Positions 16,147 through 24,520 of a stretch of 38,967 bases of DNA are shown one piece after another. Source of the DNA: Gemmatimonadota bacterium (GTDB lineage Bacteria > Gemmatimonadota > Gemmatimonadetes > Longimicrobiales > Gaopeijiaceae); assembly GCA_003559555.1 (NCBI GenBank), contig PWLA01000050.1:1-38967 (forward strand), in the 5' to 3' direction. The notes beneath the pieces were generated by a model, which ran no database searches, was not told where the DNA came from, and saw only the letters and a program-made list of their open reading frames with translations. Each line of letters begins with the position of its first letter. Within the stretch, counting starts at the first letter, position 1. The position numbers and the translations under genes are program-made.

Positions 16147-16913
16147 GACACCTCGATCTCATCGAGGGCCGCCATGGCGGCGGCCCGGTTGACGAAGGCT
16201 CGAACCACCGGATTGTCGCTGGCTCGAAATGCGTCCGGATCCCCCACGAACTGCAGCTTGCCCCCGTGGAGCATGGTCACCCGGTCACACATCTCCAGCC
16301 CTCCCTGGATGTCGTGGGTCACGATCACCGACGTGACCCGGAGCTCGTCGGAGAGCCGCATGATGAGCCGCTCCACGGCGGCCGTGTTCACCGGATCCAG
16401 CCCGGTGGTGGGCTCGTCCCACAGGAGAATCCGCGGGCGCCCCACGATGGCCCGGGCGATCCCCACTCGCTTGCGCATTCCACCCGACAGCTCCGCCGGA
16501 GTCTTGGTCAGCACTTCCCGCGGCTCCAGGTTCACCTTCTCCAGTGCTTCCCAGATCCGCCCGGAGGCCTGGTGACGGGTCATCTCCTTCAACTCGCCTT
16601 AGGCCATTCCCATCTCCACATTCTCGTAGACATTCAGGGAGTCGAACAGGGCCGAATTCTGGAAGACGTATCCCACCTTGTAGCGGATCCGCTGCAGAGC
16701 CCGCGGACCACCTCCATAGACCGATTCACCGTCCACCTCCACGTCGCCCCGATCCAGGTCGATAAGCCCGATGGTCGTCTTCAGGAGGACGCTCTTACCC
16801 GTACCGGACGGCCCGAATACACCGAACATCTCACCTTCGTTCACGCCGAAATCGACCCCGGCGAGGATGGGGTGGTCAAAGGCCTTCCAGAGGTCCCGGT
16901 AGCGAATGATCAC
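16143..16913 (-). pseudogene. mlaF: MlaF-type ABC ATPase interrupted by an in-frame TAA
   Basis: The reading frame encodes an Mla ATPase of about 256 residues split by one stop codon. The upstream part (16599-16913, 104 residues, GTG start) carries Walker A GPSGTGKS and the Q-loop VGYVFQNSALF, and ends VYENVEMGMA. After TAA the same frame continues GELKEMTRHQ and holds the signature LSGGM, Walker B ILLWDEPTTGLDP and the H-loop VTHD. No shift is needed to join them. Re-initiation could use TTG at 16592 or ATG at 16583, the latter with AAGGCGAG about 9 nt upstream. Neither half alone has a complete ATP site. The first half overlaps mlaE by 4 bp and the second overlaps mlaD by 4 bp, as in an intact operon. 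Sequence error, real inactivation, readthrough or a split protein are all possible. Confidence 0.85.
16599..16601 (-). other. In-frame stop codon (TAA) inside mlaF
   Basis: The codon reads TTA on the plus strand, TAA in mlaF, with context GCC-TAA-GGC. It falls in the variable segment between the Q-loop and the ABC signature. Family similarity resumes immediately after it in the same frame. Confidence 0.9.
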
Positions 16914-17758
16914 TGGAGAAGCAGGGGCGGAAAGAGGGCGTCCAGAATGAGAACGGTGAGGGTCATGAACATGACCGAGGCCGTGGTGGTCCGTCCAACC
17001 CCGGCTGCGCCCCCCCGGGTTCGCAGCCCCATGTGAATCGAGATCACCGGAATCGCCAGGCCGAAGGTCACCGCCTTCGTCAACGAATAGAACAGATCCC
17101 AGTTGTGCCAGAAGAGGCGCGCTCCATACAGAAACGATTCGTACCCGAGATCCAGCGTCATACGCGCAGCCACCATCCCGGCCAACACACCGACCAGGTT
17201 GGCGATGCCCACCAGGACCGGCACCACGATCACCCCGGCGATGATCCGGGGAGCGGCCAGAATGGCGATCGGATCGCGGCCCAGGGCATGAAAGGCGTCA
17301 AGCTGCTCAGAGACCTTCATGGTGCCCAGCTCGGCGGTGATCCGGGCGCCGACCCTTCCCACCAGAACGATGGCCGTGAGTACCGGACCCAGCTCCAGCA
17401 CCACCGACGCCACCACGATGCTGCCCAGAATGTAGAGGGGCACGGCGCCCTGGAACTGGTAGCCTCCCTGCTGACTGGTGACGATGCCGGCCAGCACCGC
17501 CGTGACCACCACGATGGGGATGCTCTGGACCCCCATGATGTAGATCTGCTGCAGGACCGACCGGAGTGAGACCTGAAGCCGCACCACGCTCCGGACCGTG
17601 GCGCTCAGCAGGAGCGCGATCTCGCCAGCATGCTCCGCCGTGCTCTGGGCCGTTCGGCCCACCGCAGAGAGCGGTCGGCGAAGGATGCCGGAACTGACGG
17701 AAGCGCTCTTGGAGTAGGCCACGTACGCGGAGAGTTGTCCAGGGACCGACGGACCCAC
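16910..17758 (-). CDS. mlaE: MlaE-type ABC permease
   Basis: This 282-residue inner-membrane permease belongs to the MlaE family. The family core is clear: a membrane-entering helix with QIYIMGVQSIPIV, then GIVTSQQGGYQFQ, LELGPVLTAIVLVGRVGARITAELGT-type segment (about 143-165), the coupling motif EQLDAFHALGRDP and APRIIAG. Five hydrophobic segments fit the fold. It works with the ATPase MlaF and the MCE protein MlaD encoded downstream. The start is GTG at 17758, with GAGGGG about 11 nt upstream. About 50 N-terminal residues precede the homology, somewhat long for the family, so a later start is possible. The TGA overlaps the GTG of mlaF by 4 bp. The preceding kinase gene ends 128 bp upstream. 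Confidence 0.93.
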   Translation of the reverse strand: MGPSVPGQLSAYVAYSKSASVSSGILRRPLSAVGRTAQSTAEHAGEIALLLSATVRSVVRLQVSLRSVLQQIYIMGVQSIPIVVVTAVLAGIVTSQQGGYQFQGAVPLYILGSIVVASVVLELGPVLTAIVLVGRVGARITAELGTMKVSEQLDAFHALGRDPIAILAAPRIIAGVIVVPVLVGIANLVGVLAGMVAARMTLDLGYESFLYGARLFWHNWDLFYSLTKAVTFGLAIPVISIHMGLRTRGGAAGVGRTTTASVMFMTLTVLILDALFPPLLLQ

Positions 17759-17886
17759 CGCCCCTCAGATCGCGCCTGGCGGGAACAGGGGGAAGGCAAC
17801 CGAGAAAGTCTCTACAAACCCGGAGCCGAACGCAAGCCGGAGGCAAGAGAGATGACCCGACGCCCCCGGTGGCCTCCAGCCGCCTT

Positions 17887-19305
17887 CTACGGGCCGCCGG
17901 CGGCGGATTCGGCGTCTCGGACCGGGTCCCGCCGGATCCGGCCCCGGACGCTGGCGGGTTCCTCCCCGTGCCTGGCCTCCGACCGCGGAGGCACCGCCTG
18001 CATGTCGATGAAGAAGAGGGAGCCCTCCCCCACCCGACTCTCGACCCGGAGATCGAAACCCATGAGCTCGCACAACGAACGGGAGATGGCGAGGCCGAGC
18101 CCCGTCCCGCCAAAGGACCGGGTCTGGGAGCTGTCGGCCTGTTCGAACGGTTGGAAGACATGGTCGAGGCGGTCCTCCGGGATTCCGATCCCGGTGTCCT
18201 CCACCTCGATCCGGACCGGCGTGCCATCCGGCTCTGCCACCACCCGGATGTCGACTCGGCCCTCACCTGTGAACTTGACCGCATTCCCGGCCAGATTCAG
18301 CACGACCTGCTTGAGCCGTCGCCGGTCGGCGCGGACGGGCTCCAGGTCATTGGGGAGCTCCGAGTGGAGGCTGAGCCCCTTCTTCCGGGCCTGGAACTCC
18401 AGCGTCTGTGCCACCTCCGCCACCACCCGATCCAGCTCCACGGCCTCCAACTGGAGCTCGACCCGGCGGGCATCGATCTTGGAGAGGTCCAGGATGTCTT
18501 CGATGAGGGCCAGGAGGTGCTCCCCATTGGCCATGATCCGCTGGAGGTAGTCCAGCTCCCGGGCCGGGACCCGGTCCTCCTGTTTTTTCCGTAGGATGTT
18601 GGCAAAGCCGATCACCGAGTTCAGGGGGGTTCGCAGCTCGTGGCTCATATTGGCCAGGAAGGTGCTCTTGGCCCGGGAGCTGGCCTCCGCCTCCTCCAGC
18701 GCCCGCCGGAGAATCCCCTCTACTCGCTTCTGGTTCGTGACGTCACGGATGATCAACACCCGAGCCTCTCGCCCCTCGATGAAGGAGTCTACCACCGAGA
18801 CCTCCATGGGGAAGCGGGTGCCGTCGGAACGCCGGCCTTCCAGCTCGAACGGTTCGGCACTTCCGCCTCGTCCGGTCCGGGCCAGGAAGCGCTCGGCCTC
18901 CTCCCGCTGGGGACGGGCCACCAGGTTCAGGACCGGGTCACCGATGAGCTGAGGCACGGCCACGCTGAAGAGCTCGGCGGCCCGGGCATTGGCGTCCACG
19001 ATCCGCCCCTCCCGGAAGATCACCACCCCCTCGAAGGAGGCGTCGGCCAGCCGGCGAAACCGCTCCTCGCTCTCTTTCACCTGGACCAGGGCTTCCTCCA
19101 GGGCCTTCCGGGCCGCCTCCTCCCCCTGTCGGGCCTGTTCGGTCTGCTCCAACGCCGTCTCCAGCTCCAGCTGGCGAACCCGTTCCTGGCGGCGGAAGCT
19201 CTCCAGCCTGGCCATCCCCCGGATCCGCACCGAGAGCACCACCACCGCCAACCCCGTGGCCACCACCAGGGCCATCCCGAAGTAGGCCCACTCGGGCTCG
19301 CCCAC
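17887..19305 (-). CDS. PAS-domain histidine kinase (C-terminal part of a damaged gene)
   Basis: As read from GTG at 19305, this is a 472-residue kinase. One membrane helix (about 7-24, YFGMALVVATGLAVVVL) is followed by a coiled coil (about 38-75) and a PAS domain (about 78-195). HisKA carries the phospho-acceptor His in NMSHELRTPLN. The HATPase domain has NLAGNAVKFT, DTGIGIP, FQPFEQ and GGTGLGLAI. The catalytic region is complete. The frame stays open upstream of the GTG to a TAA at 19423-19425, and before that TAA further membrane helices continue in the same frame. The real gene therefore probably started at 19940 and had a multi-helix membrane sensor. The remaining part might still work with one helix. 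The upstream lipoprotein propeller overlaps the presumed original start. Confidence 0.82.
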   Translation of the reverse strand: MGEPEWAYFGMALVVATGLAVVVLSVRIRGMARLESFRRQERVRQLELETALEQTEQARQGEEAARKALEEALVQVKESEERFRRLADASFEGVVIFREGRIVDANARAAELFSVAVPQLIGDPVLNLVARPQREEAERFLARTGRGGSAEPFELEGRRSDGTRFPMEVSVVDSFIEGREARVLIIRDVTNQKRVEGILRRALEEAEASSRAKSTFLANMSHELRTPLNSVIGFANILRKKQEDRVPARELDYLQRIMANGEHLLALIEDILDLSKIDARRVELQLEAVELDRVVAEVAQTLEFQARKKGLSLHSELPNDLEPVRADRRRLKQVVLNLAGNAVKFTGEGRVDIRVVAEPDGTPVRIEVEDTGIGIPEDRLDHVFQPFEQADSSQTRSFGGTGLGLAISRSLCELMGFDLRVESRVGEGSLFFIDMQAVPPRSEARHGEEPASVRGRIRRDPVRDAESAAGGP

Positions 19306-19422
19306 GGCACCTCCGGCCGCCAGGAGCCATCCCCCCAGGGTGAGGGCGGCCAGAACCGCGAACCAGGCGGCATCCAGGTAGCAGAGCCCCGCACCCAGGA
19401 TCAGGAGGAGGAGAAAGGTGGT

Positions 19423-19940
19423 TTACCTGGGCTCGCCCGTGACCTGCAGCTGGTAGATGAGCACGAAGAGCGCCATGGCGCCCAGCATGGTCATGGCCAG
19501 GTGTCCCCGGCCCGCCGGAATGGGCCACCGCTCCAGCGCCAGGCGCAGGAGGAGGAAGGCCGCGCTGGCTCCGACCTTGACCAGCAGGAGGGCCGATTCG
19601 TCCGGCTGGCCCGGGAGGACGGCCCGGGCCAGAGCCAGAATGGCCGTGACCAGGGCAAGTCCCAGGAGGATCGATGGCAGAATGCGACGCGCCCGTCGGT
19701 CCAGGACGACGCCCAGGTCGTCTCTGGATTGCCCGGAAAACGACGAGGCCGGGTCCGACTCCTCCAGGCCCTGGCCTGCCCCCCGTCGGTAGAGGGTCAG
19801 GGGATCTCCCCCCGGAGAAGCGCCCGGAATGGCGCATGCCGTGGCGCCCGGGCCGGGCGCTCGGAGAGCGTCGGAATCGGCAGGCGGTCCGGGGCGGACG
19901 CTGGCGACCGGGTCCGGACGAGGGAGAAGCGGGGAGTCAT
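19423..19940 (-). pseudogene. Broken N-terminal membrane region of the PAS kinase
   Basis: The ATG at 19940 overlaps the propeller stop (ATGA). From it a 47-residue frame runs to TGA at 19797 with high GC at third positions (40 of 47 codons). Just before that stop lies a run of six G (plus-strand C run at 19808-19813). One extra G there would join the frame to one encoding several hydrophobic helices (SILLGLALVTAILALARAV, ASAAFLLLRLAL, LGAMALFVLIYQLQV). That frame meets TAA at 19423-19425 and then continues into the kinase with more helices (FLLLLILGAGLCY). In the 47-codon stretch the helix frame has lower third-position GC (33 of 47) and no start codon, which supports the slip. The N-terminus thus carries two lesions. 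Confidence 0.65.
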
Positions 19941-21223
19941 CGGGCCTCCATCCGATAGAAGTCGATCCCCGACGCCTGCTGGCCCACCTCCGCCGACGCC
20001 ACCCGTTGGAAAGTGCTCAGATCGAAGACATCCACCTTTCCCGGCTCGGCACCGATCCCCTCCACGCTCACGAAGGCGTAGCGGTCGTCGGGCGACACCG
20101 TGACACCGTGGACCACCCGGGTGGAGGTGGGCGTGCGGGCCAGACTCTCCCCGGTTTCCAGGTCGAAAAACTCCACCGCATCCCCCTGCTTCAAGGTGGC
20201 GATGAGCAGCCGGCCATCGGAGGTGATCTCCAGGTTGTACGGTCCACGACCGGTCTCGAACCGGCGGATGAGCTCCCACGAGTCGTGGTCCACTTCCAGG
20301 ATCTCGTCGCCGGCGTTGCAGGCCACGAAGACCCGCGAGCCGTCCGGCGAGGGGAGCCCCCAGGTCGGAGAACAGGTGACCTGGTGGGCGTGCGCCTCCA
20401 CGATGGCGTCCCGGTCCCTCTGCTCGTCGGGATCCGGAACCTCGTGGTCATGGCCGGCGTGATGGTGATCCTCCATGGTCACCGGATCCGTCAGCGGACC
20501 GGGTCCGTCCAGGTCCACCGAAAAGCGTCGCGAGACCTGGAAGCTGCGGGTGTCCACCTCCACGAGCTGGTCGTCCATCATGCACACCGTGTAGACGAAG
20601 GATCCGCTCCGGTGCGTCCGGACTCCGTGGGGCATGGTGCACAGCTCGATCTGGTCCACCTCAACCACGTCGGGGGTGTAGACCACCGACATGGTGGACG
20701 GCACCATGGCGCCGTAGAGGTTGAAGTTCACCACGAAGGCGTAGAGCCCGTCAGGCGTCACATCCAGGGTAGCCGGGAATCGGTCCAGGAGGATGGGCTC
20801 GGCCACCAGGGAATCGGGTCCGATCTCGAACTTCCAGAAGTGACCGTCGGGCACACCGTGCCCGGTGGTCATGTAGAGATACCGACGGTCCGGGGAGATC
20901 GCGAGCCCATGGGGGCCCTCCACCTCGGTGGGAAGGCGCCCGATGTTGGTGGTCTGCTCCACCTCCACGCCGTCGGGACCAAACCGGACCCGATGGATCT
21001 TGTCCGCCGACTCGGCGCCCACGTAGACCCAGTAGTCGGCTTCGGGCGCCGAGCTCATCGCCCGCTGGCCATCGTCCTCGGTGGCATGTGACCCTGCCGG
21101 GAGATCCGTGGCAACCGAGTGCTCCTGTGCCGAGGCGCACGCCGCCAGCCCGACGAGGAGAAACGCCACGGTCAAGCGGCCCAGGAGGGTTCTGGAGTTC
21201 GGTGACAAACCGAGTCTGTGCAT
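19937..21223 (-). CDS. Lipoprotein beta-propeller (YVTN/YncE-like) with His-rich insert
   Basis: This 428-residue exported protein has a lipobox LAAC with Cys29 after a hydrophobic stretch. The mature part consists of repeated four-strand blades of the YVTN/YncE-like type (GPHGLAISPDRRYLYMTT, LDVTPDGLYAFVV, TWGLPSPDGSRVFVAC, LEITSDGRLLIAT, HGVTVSPDDRYAFVS), about seven in all. Residues 253-260 form a His-rich loop, HHHAGHDH, with more His at 278 and 280 and Cys at 195, 214, 284 and 302. This could bind a metal but matches no site I know. The start at 21223 is supported by AGGGTGA upstream; an earlier start adds 10 residues before the signal. Its stop overlaps the ATG of the damaged kinase gene, suggesting coupled expression and perhaps a shared sensory role. 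Confidence 0.8.
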   Translation of the reverse strand: MHRLGLSPNSRTLLGRLTVAFLLVGLAACASAQEHSVATDLPAGSHATEDDGQRAMSSAPEADYWVYVGAESADKIHRVRFGPDGVEVEQTTNIGRLPTEVEGPHGLAISPDRRYLYMTTGHGVPDGHFWKFEIGPDSLVAEPILLDRFPATLDVTPDGLYAFVVNFNLYGAMVPSTMSVVYTPDVVEVDQIELCTMPHGVRTHRSGSFVYTVCMMDDQLVEVDTRSFQVSRRFSVDLDGPGPLTDPVTMEDHHHAGHDHEVPDPDEQRDRDAIVEAHAHQVTCSPTWGLPSPDGSRVFVACNAGDEILEVDHDSWELIRRFETGRGPYNLEITSDGRLLIATLKQGDAVEFFDLETGESLARTPTSTRVVHGVTVSPDDRYAFVSVEGIGAEPGKVDVFDLSTFQRVASAEVGQQASGIDFYRMEAR

Positions 21224-21337
21224 GAAATCACCCTGACGTGGTTGAACCTTCACTTCGACCCTCGAAACCTACCCACACGCAGGCCCCGTTCGCCACCCCG
21301 CGATCTGCCAAGCTGCCACCCTGCCGGCGGCAGGGAG

Positions 21338-22528
21338 CTACTCCACCAGCTCCAGCCTCGGGTTGGGCCGATGCCAGCGTCCCGCCTTGGCGCACGGTTC
21401 CCCTTCCAGCAGCACGACGTCTGCGGTGAAGTCGTAGGACCCGCGCACCAGTGTCGATCCGACCCCGTAGGAATCCACCGGGATCCCCATGGACTCGAAC
21501 CGGGTGATCTTCTCGGCGTCGAACCCCCCCGAGCAGATGATCCGGACATCGCCGAATCCTTCCCGGTCCAGCGTCCCGCGGACCTTCTCCACGAGCCGCG
21601 GATTCACACCCCGGGGATCGAAGTCCCCCATCTCGTCGAAGAGGGCCCGATCCACCATCTTCTCCGAGGTATCCAGTCGGACCCCGTAGAGCCGATCTCC
21701 AAGAGCTCGGGCCACGGCCAGCGAGGTCCCTACGTTGTCGTTCTCGAAGTCCACCAACGAGATGACCTTCACGTCGTCGGGCATGTGCCGGGCAAACGCC
21801 TCGGTGGCAGCCACCGTATCGCCCCCGTAGGCGGCGATCAGTGCGTGGGGTACGGTGCCCATCCCCTCTGAGCCCCACCACGAGGCCTGGGCGTCGGTGG
21901 AGACCCCGATGGCGCCGGCCACGTGGGCCGCCCATCCGTCGCCGGTCTGCACCATCCAGTGATCGTGGCGGGCCGGGAAGAACATGATGGGCTTCGGCCA
22001 GGCGGCCTCCACCACCTCGCGGGTCCGGGTGGCGATCCGGGTTCGCCGTCCCAGAACGCCTACGTACAAGGTTTCCAGGTGAGAGAAGGCGGCGTATGGC
22101 CCGGTGATCTCCATCACCGTCTCCCAGGGGGAAGCCCAGTCTCCGTCCCGCAGGCTTCGGACCTCCAGGTCGCCCCAGCTGAAGCCCTCGGTGAGGCAGA
22201 GCTTCAGAATGGCGATGGCCTCGTCAGTGCCCGCCACGCAGGCGTCCTTCTTCTGGAAGACCTGCATGGTGACGGTGGGGTTCTGTCCATCGGCCAGAAG
22301 CACCTCCCGGGCCCGTACGAAATACTTGTCGGAGTAGTACCCGCTCCGCATCTTGTCCACTGGGAGCTGGAAGGTTTCGGGCGGGAGCCGCTCATCCTTC
22401 TGGAGCGGCTCCGGAGGTCCGGAAGTCTGGGGTTCTTCGGTCACCGGGTCTGCGTCTCCTGTTGGAGTACCGTTGAAGGGGAAGCGGCTTCCGCTCCCAC
22501 TGGAAGGCCTTCTGGCCATGCTTTCCAT
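21338..22528 (-). CDS. pncB: Nicotinate phosphoribosyltransferase
   Basis: The enzyme joins nicotinate to PRPP to make nicotinate mononucleotide in NAD salvage. The 396-residue protein shows the type II phosphoribosyltransferase barrel pattern, closest to the archaeal-type nicotinate enzymes. Marks are MRSGYYSDKYF near the N-terminus, the RHDHWMVQTGD segment, GTVPHALIAAYGGDT, SLVDFENDNVGTS, RLDTSEK and the phosphate loop ICSGGFDAEKI. The first 50 residues are Pro/Ser/Glu-rich and outside the fold, so a start at the second Met (22519) or later is possible. Much longer open frame upstream is antisense to osmC and the CNNM gene and is not coding. It is divergent from osmC across 126 bp. The gene symbol is by function; E. 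coli PncB is a distant relative. Confidence 0.9.
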   Translation of the reverse strand: MESMARRPSSGSGSRFPFNGTPTGDADPVTEEPQTSGPPEPLQKDERLPPETFQLPVDKMRSGYYSDKYFVRAREVLLADGQNPTVTMQVFQKKDACVAGTDEAIAILKLCLTEGFSWGDLEVRSLRDGDWASPWETVMEITGPYAAFSHLETLYVGVLGRRTRIATRTREVVEAAWPKPIMFFPARHDHWMVQTGDGWAAHVAGAIGVSTDAQASWWGSEGMGTVPHALIAAYGGDTVAATEAFARHMPDDVKVISLVDFENDNVGTSLAVARALGDRLYGVRLDTSEKMVDRALFDEMGDFDPRGVNPRLVEKVRGTLDREGFGDVRIICSGGFDAEKITRFESMGIPVDSYGVGSTLVRGSYDFTADVVLLEGEPCAKAGRWHRPNPRLELVE

Positions 22529-22654
22529 GATGCCGGCTTCACCCCCGCTGATCCCGGGAAGCGCTCCTTCAGCGGATCGCCCGCCAGGTCGCCGGGTAGT
22601 CGTGGGCGGTCCATCTACGATGGCAACGAACTCACCTTTGGGAAAGGAGCAATC

Positions 22655-23086
22655 ATGCCGGTCAGAAGCGCGAACGCCGAGTGGAAGGGAGACTTGAAAG
22701 GGGGCTCGGGTCGACTCTCCAGCGAGAGCGGAGCCCTGGACGAGGCTCCCTATTCGTTCAAATCCCGTTTCCAGGAGGGGGGTGCTACGAACCCCGAGGA
22801 GCTCATCGGGGCGGCCCACGCCGGTTGCTTCTCCATGGCCCTGGCCAACGGACTGGCCGGAGACGGTCACACCCCCGACTACGTGCGGACCCGGGCTCGA
22901 GTCCACCTTGACGAGGTGGAGGGCGGGTTCGCCATCTCCCGGATTCGCCTGGAGTGCGAGGCCCGGGTACCGGGAATCGATGAAGCCTCCTTCCAGGAAC
23001 ACGCACAGGGTGCCAAGGACGGATGTCCGGTCTCCCAGGCCCTGGGGGCCATCGAGATCGAAGTGGAGGCACAGCTCGTCTCCTGA
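22655..23086 (+). CDS. osmC: OsmC family peroxiredoxin
   Basis: OsmC reduces organic hydroperoxides with a pair of cysteines. At 143 residues this protein equals the usual OsmC length. Cys58 in HAGCFSMAL and Cys124 in DGCPVSQAL sit at almost the same numbers as in E. coli OsmC. FQEGGATNPEELIGAAHAG is a typical family segment. The ATG at 22655 follows AAAGGAG at good spacing. The frame is open far upstream but antisense to the divergent nicotinate gene. The role is protection against peroxides, probably induced by osmotic or stationary-phase stress. Confidence 0.96.
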   Translation: MPVRSANAEWKGDLKGGSGRLSSESGALDEAPYSFKSRFQEGGATNPEELIGAAHAGCFSMALANGLAGDGHTPDYVRTRARVHLDEVEGGFAISRIRLECEARVPGIDEASFQEHAQGAKDGCPVSQALGAIEIEVEAQLVS

Positions 23087-23151
23087 CCCGAGGTGGCCTG
23101 GACGGCCTGCGGTGGAACCTCTGGTGGGGCACGCCTCCCTGGGTGAGTCCC

Positions 23152-23180
23152 TTGTGTCCGGTATGCCCCCTTCCGATAAT
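23152..23180 (+). promoter_or_regulatory. Candidate promoter for a near-leaderless mRNA
   Basis: TTGTGT at 23152-23157 and GATAAT at 23175-23180 are separated by 17 bp, close to sigma-70 consensus. The -10 ends 8 bp before the ATG at 23189. Transcription would begin about 1-2 nt before the start codon. No ribosome-binding site is seen in the interval, which agrees with leaderless translation. Confidence 0.45.
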
Positions 23181-23188
23181 CCGGGACG

Positions 23189-24520
23189 ATGACGACGCTT
23201 GCGTGGGTCCTGGGCATATCGCTGGGCGTCTCGTTCCTCTGCTCGATCCTGGAAGCGGTTCTCCTCTCCATCAGCCACTCCTACGTGGCCGTGCTTCGGG
23301 AGCAGGGCCGGCGTTCCGGAGTGTTCCTTCAACGGATGCAGCGGCGGATCGACGAGCCCATCTCGGCGATCCTGACCCTGAACACCATCGCCCACACGGT
23401 GGGAGCCGCCATGGGCGGTGGGCTGGCACTTCAGGTCTTCGGCCAGGAGTGGATGGCCCTCTTCTCGGCCGGCCTGACCCTGGCCATCCTCCTCTTTTCG
23501 GAGATCCTCCCCAAGACCCTGGGCGCCACCTTCTGGAAGGAGTTGACGCCCACCACGGCGTATGTTCTCCAGATCCTCATCTGGGTCATGAAGCCCGTGC
23601 TCATTCCCCTGGGGATGTTCTCGAGCCTCATTGCCCGGGACCGGGCCGGTCAGTCCACGGTGAGCCGGGCCGAACTGGAGGTCCTGGCAGAGATGGGCCG
23701 CCGAGAGGGGACCCTCGCCGAGGAGGAGTGGCGGGTGGTCACCAACGTCATGAATCTGGACAACGTCACCGTGAGCGAGGTCATGACGCCACGGACCGAC
23801 ATCGTGGCCGTTCCGGTGGATGCCACCGTGGAGGAGGCCAAGGCCCTCATGCTGGACGAAGGGCACCTCAGGCTGCCGGTCTACGATGGGAGCATGGACC
23901 GGATCACCGGGATCCTCCTGGCCCGGGACCTCTGGCAGGCGGACCGGGAGGGGGTCGCGGAGATCCGGGGGATCCTCCGACCGGTCTACTATGCGCCGGC
24001 CGGAAAGGCCGTGCAGGACCTCCTCATCGAGATGCGCCTGCAGCGAAGCAAGATGGTGATCGTGGTGGACGAGTTCGGCGGTACGGCGGGGCTGGCCACG
24101 CTGGAGGATCTCCTTGAGGAGATCGTGGGGGAGATCCAGGACGAGCACGAGGCCGACGAACCGGTGGATTTCCACGATGTGGGGGGTGGGATCATCCGCG
24201 TGTGGGGTGGAGTCCCGGTCCGGGAGATCAACGACCGCCTGGGTCTCGACCTCCCCGACGACCAGCACGACACCCTTGGCGGCTTCGTCTTCGGGGCCCT
24301 CAACCGAGTGCCCCTGGTGGGGGACGAAGTGGAGGTGGAAGGGGGTCGCTTCCGGGTGGTGAAGATGCGGGGCCGGCGGGTGGAGTACCTGCGCTTCTTC
24401 TCACCCGAGGCCATCCGCCAGGCGAGCGTGAACCCCGACATACCCGCCGCCACGTCCACAACCCCAGAAGGGGAAGTCGAACCCACACGCGAAACAGGAG
24501 GAAGGCGTGAGCGGACCTGA
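23189..24520 (+). CDS. CNNM/CorC-type membrane protein with CBS domains
   Basis: This 443-residue inner-membrane protein has the CNNM (DUF21) transmembrane domain (about 1-150; hallmark SEILPKTLG at 104-112). A CBS pair follows (about 195-315, with SEVMTPRTDIV and VIVVDEFGGTAGLATLEDLLEEIVGEI). A C-terminal CorC_HlyC domain (about 328-405, FGALNRVPLVGDEVEV) ends the fold. Family members have been linked to magnesium or cobalt efflux; the older name haemolysin is misleading. CBS domains probably bind adenine nucleotides with magnesium. The last 40 residues are polar and unrelated. Its end overlaps the following oxidoreductase gene by 14 bp, so the two are co-translated. A promoter-like sequence ends 8 bp before the ATG. 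Confidence 0.92.
   Translation: MTTLAWVLGISLGVSFLCSILEAVLLSISHSYVAVLREQGRRSGVFLQRMQRRIDEPISAILTLNTIAHTVGAAMGGGLALQVFGQEWMALFSAGLTLAILLFSEILPKTLGATFWKELTPTTAYVLQILIWVMKPVLIPLGMFSSLIARDRAGQSTVSRAELEVLAEMGRREGTLAEEEWRVVTNVMNLDNVTVSEVMTPRTDIVAVPVDATVEEAKALMLDEGHLRLPVYDGSMDRITGILLARDLWQADREGVAEIRGILRPVYYAPAGKAVQDLLIEMRLQRSKMVIVVDEFGGTAGLATLEDLLEEIVGEIQDEHEADEPVDFHDVGGGIIRVWGGVPVREINDRLGLDLPDDQHDTLGGFVFGALNRVPLVGDEVEVEGGRFRVVKMRGRRVEYLRFFSPEAIRQASVNPDIPAATSTTPEGEVEPTRETGGRRERT

Noticed and set aside
22756-22772. GTTCAAATCCCG, resembling a tRNA T-loop
   Set aside because: It is part of the osmC coding sequence (SFKSRF) and no cloverleaf surrounds it.
22529-24268. Upstream extension of the nicotinate phosphoribosyltransferase frame
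   Set aside because: It runs antisense through osmC and the CNNM gene. Homology begins only after 22528, so the extension is chance.
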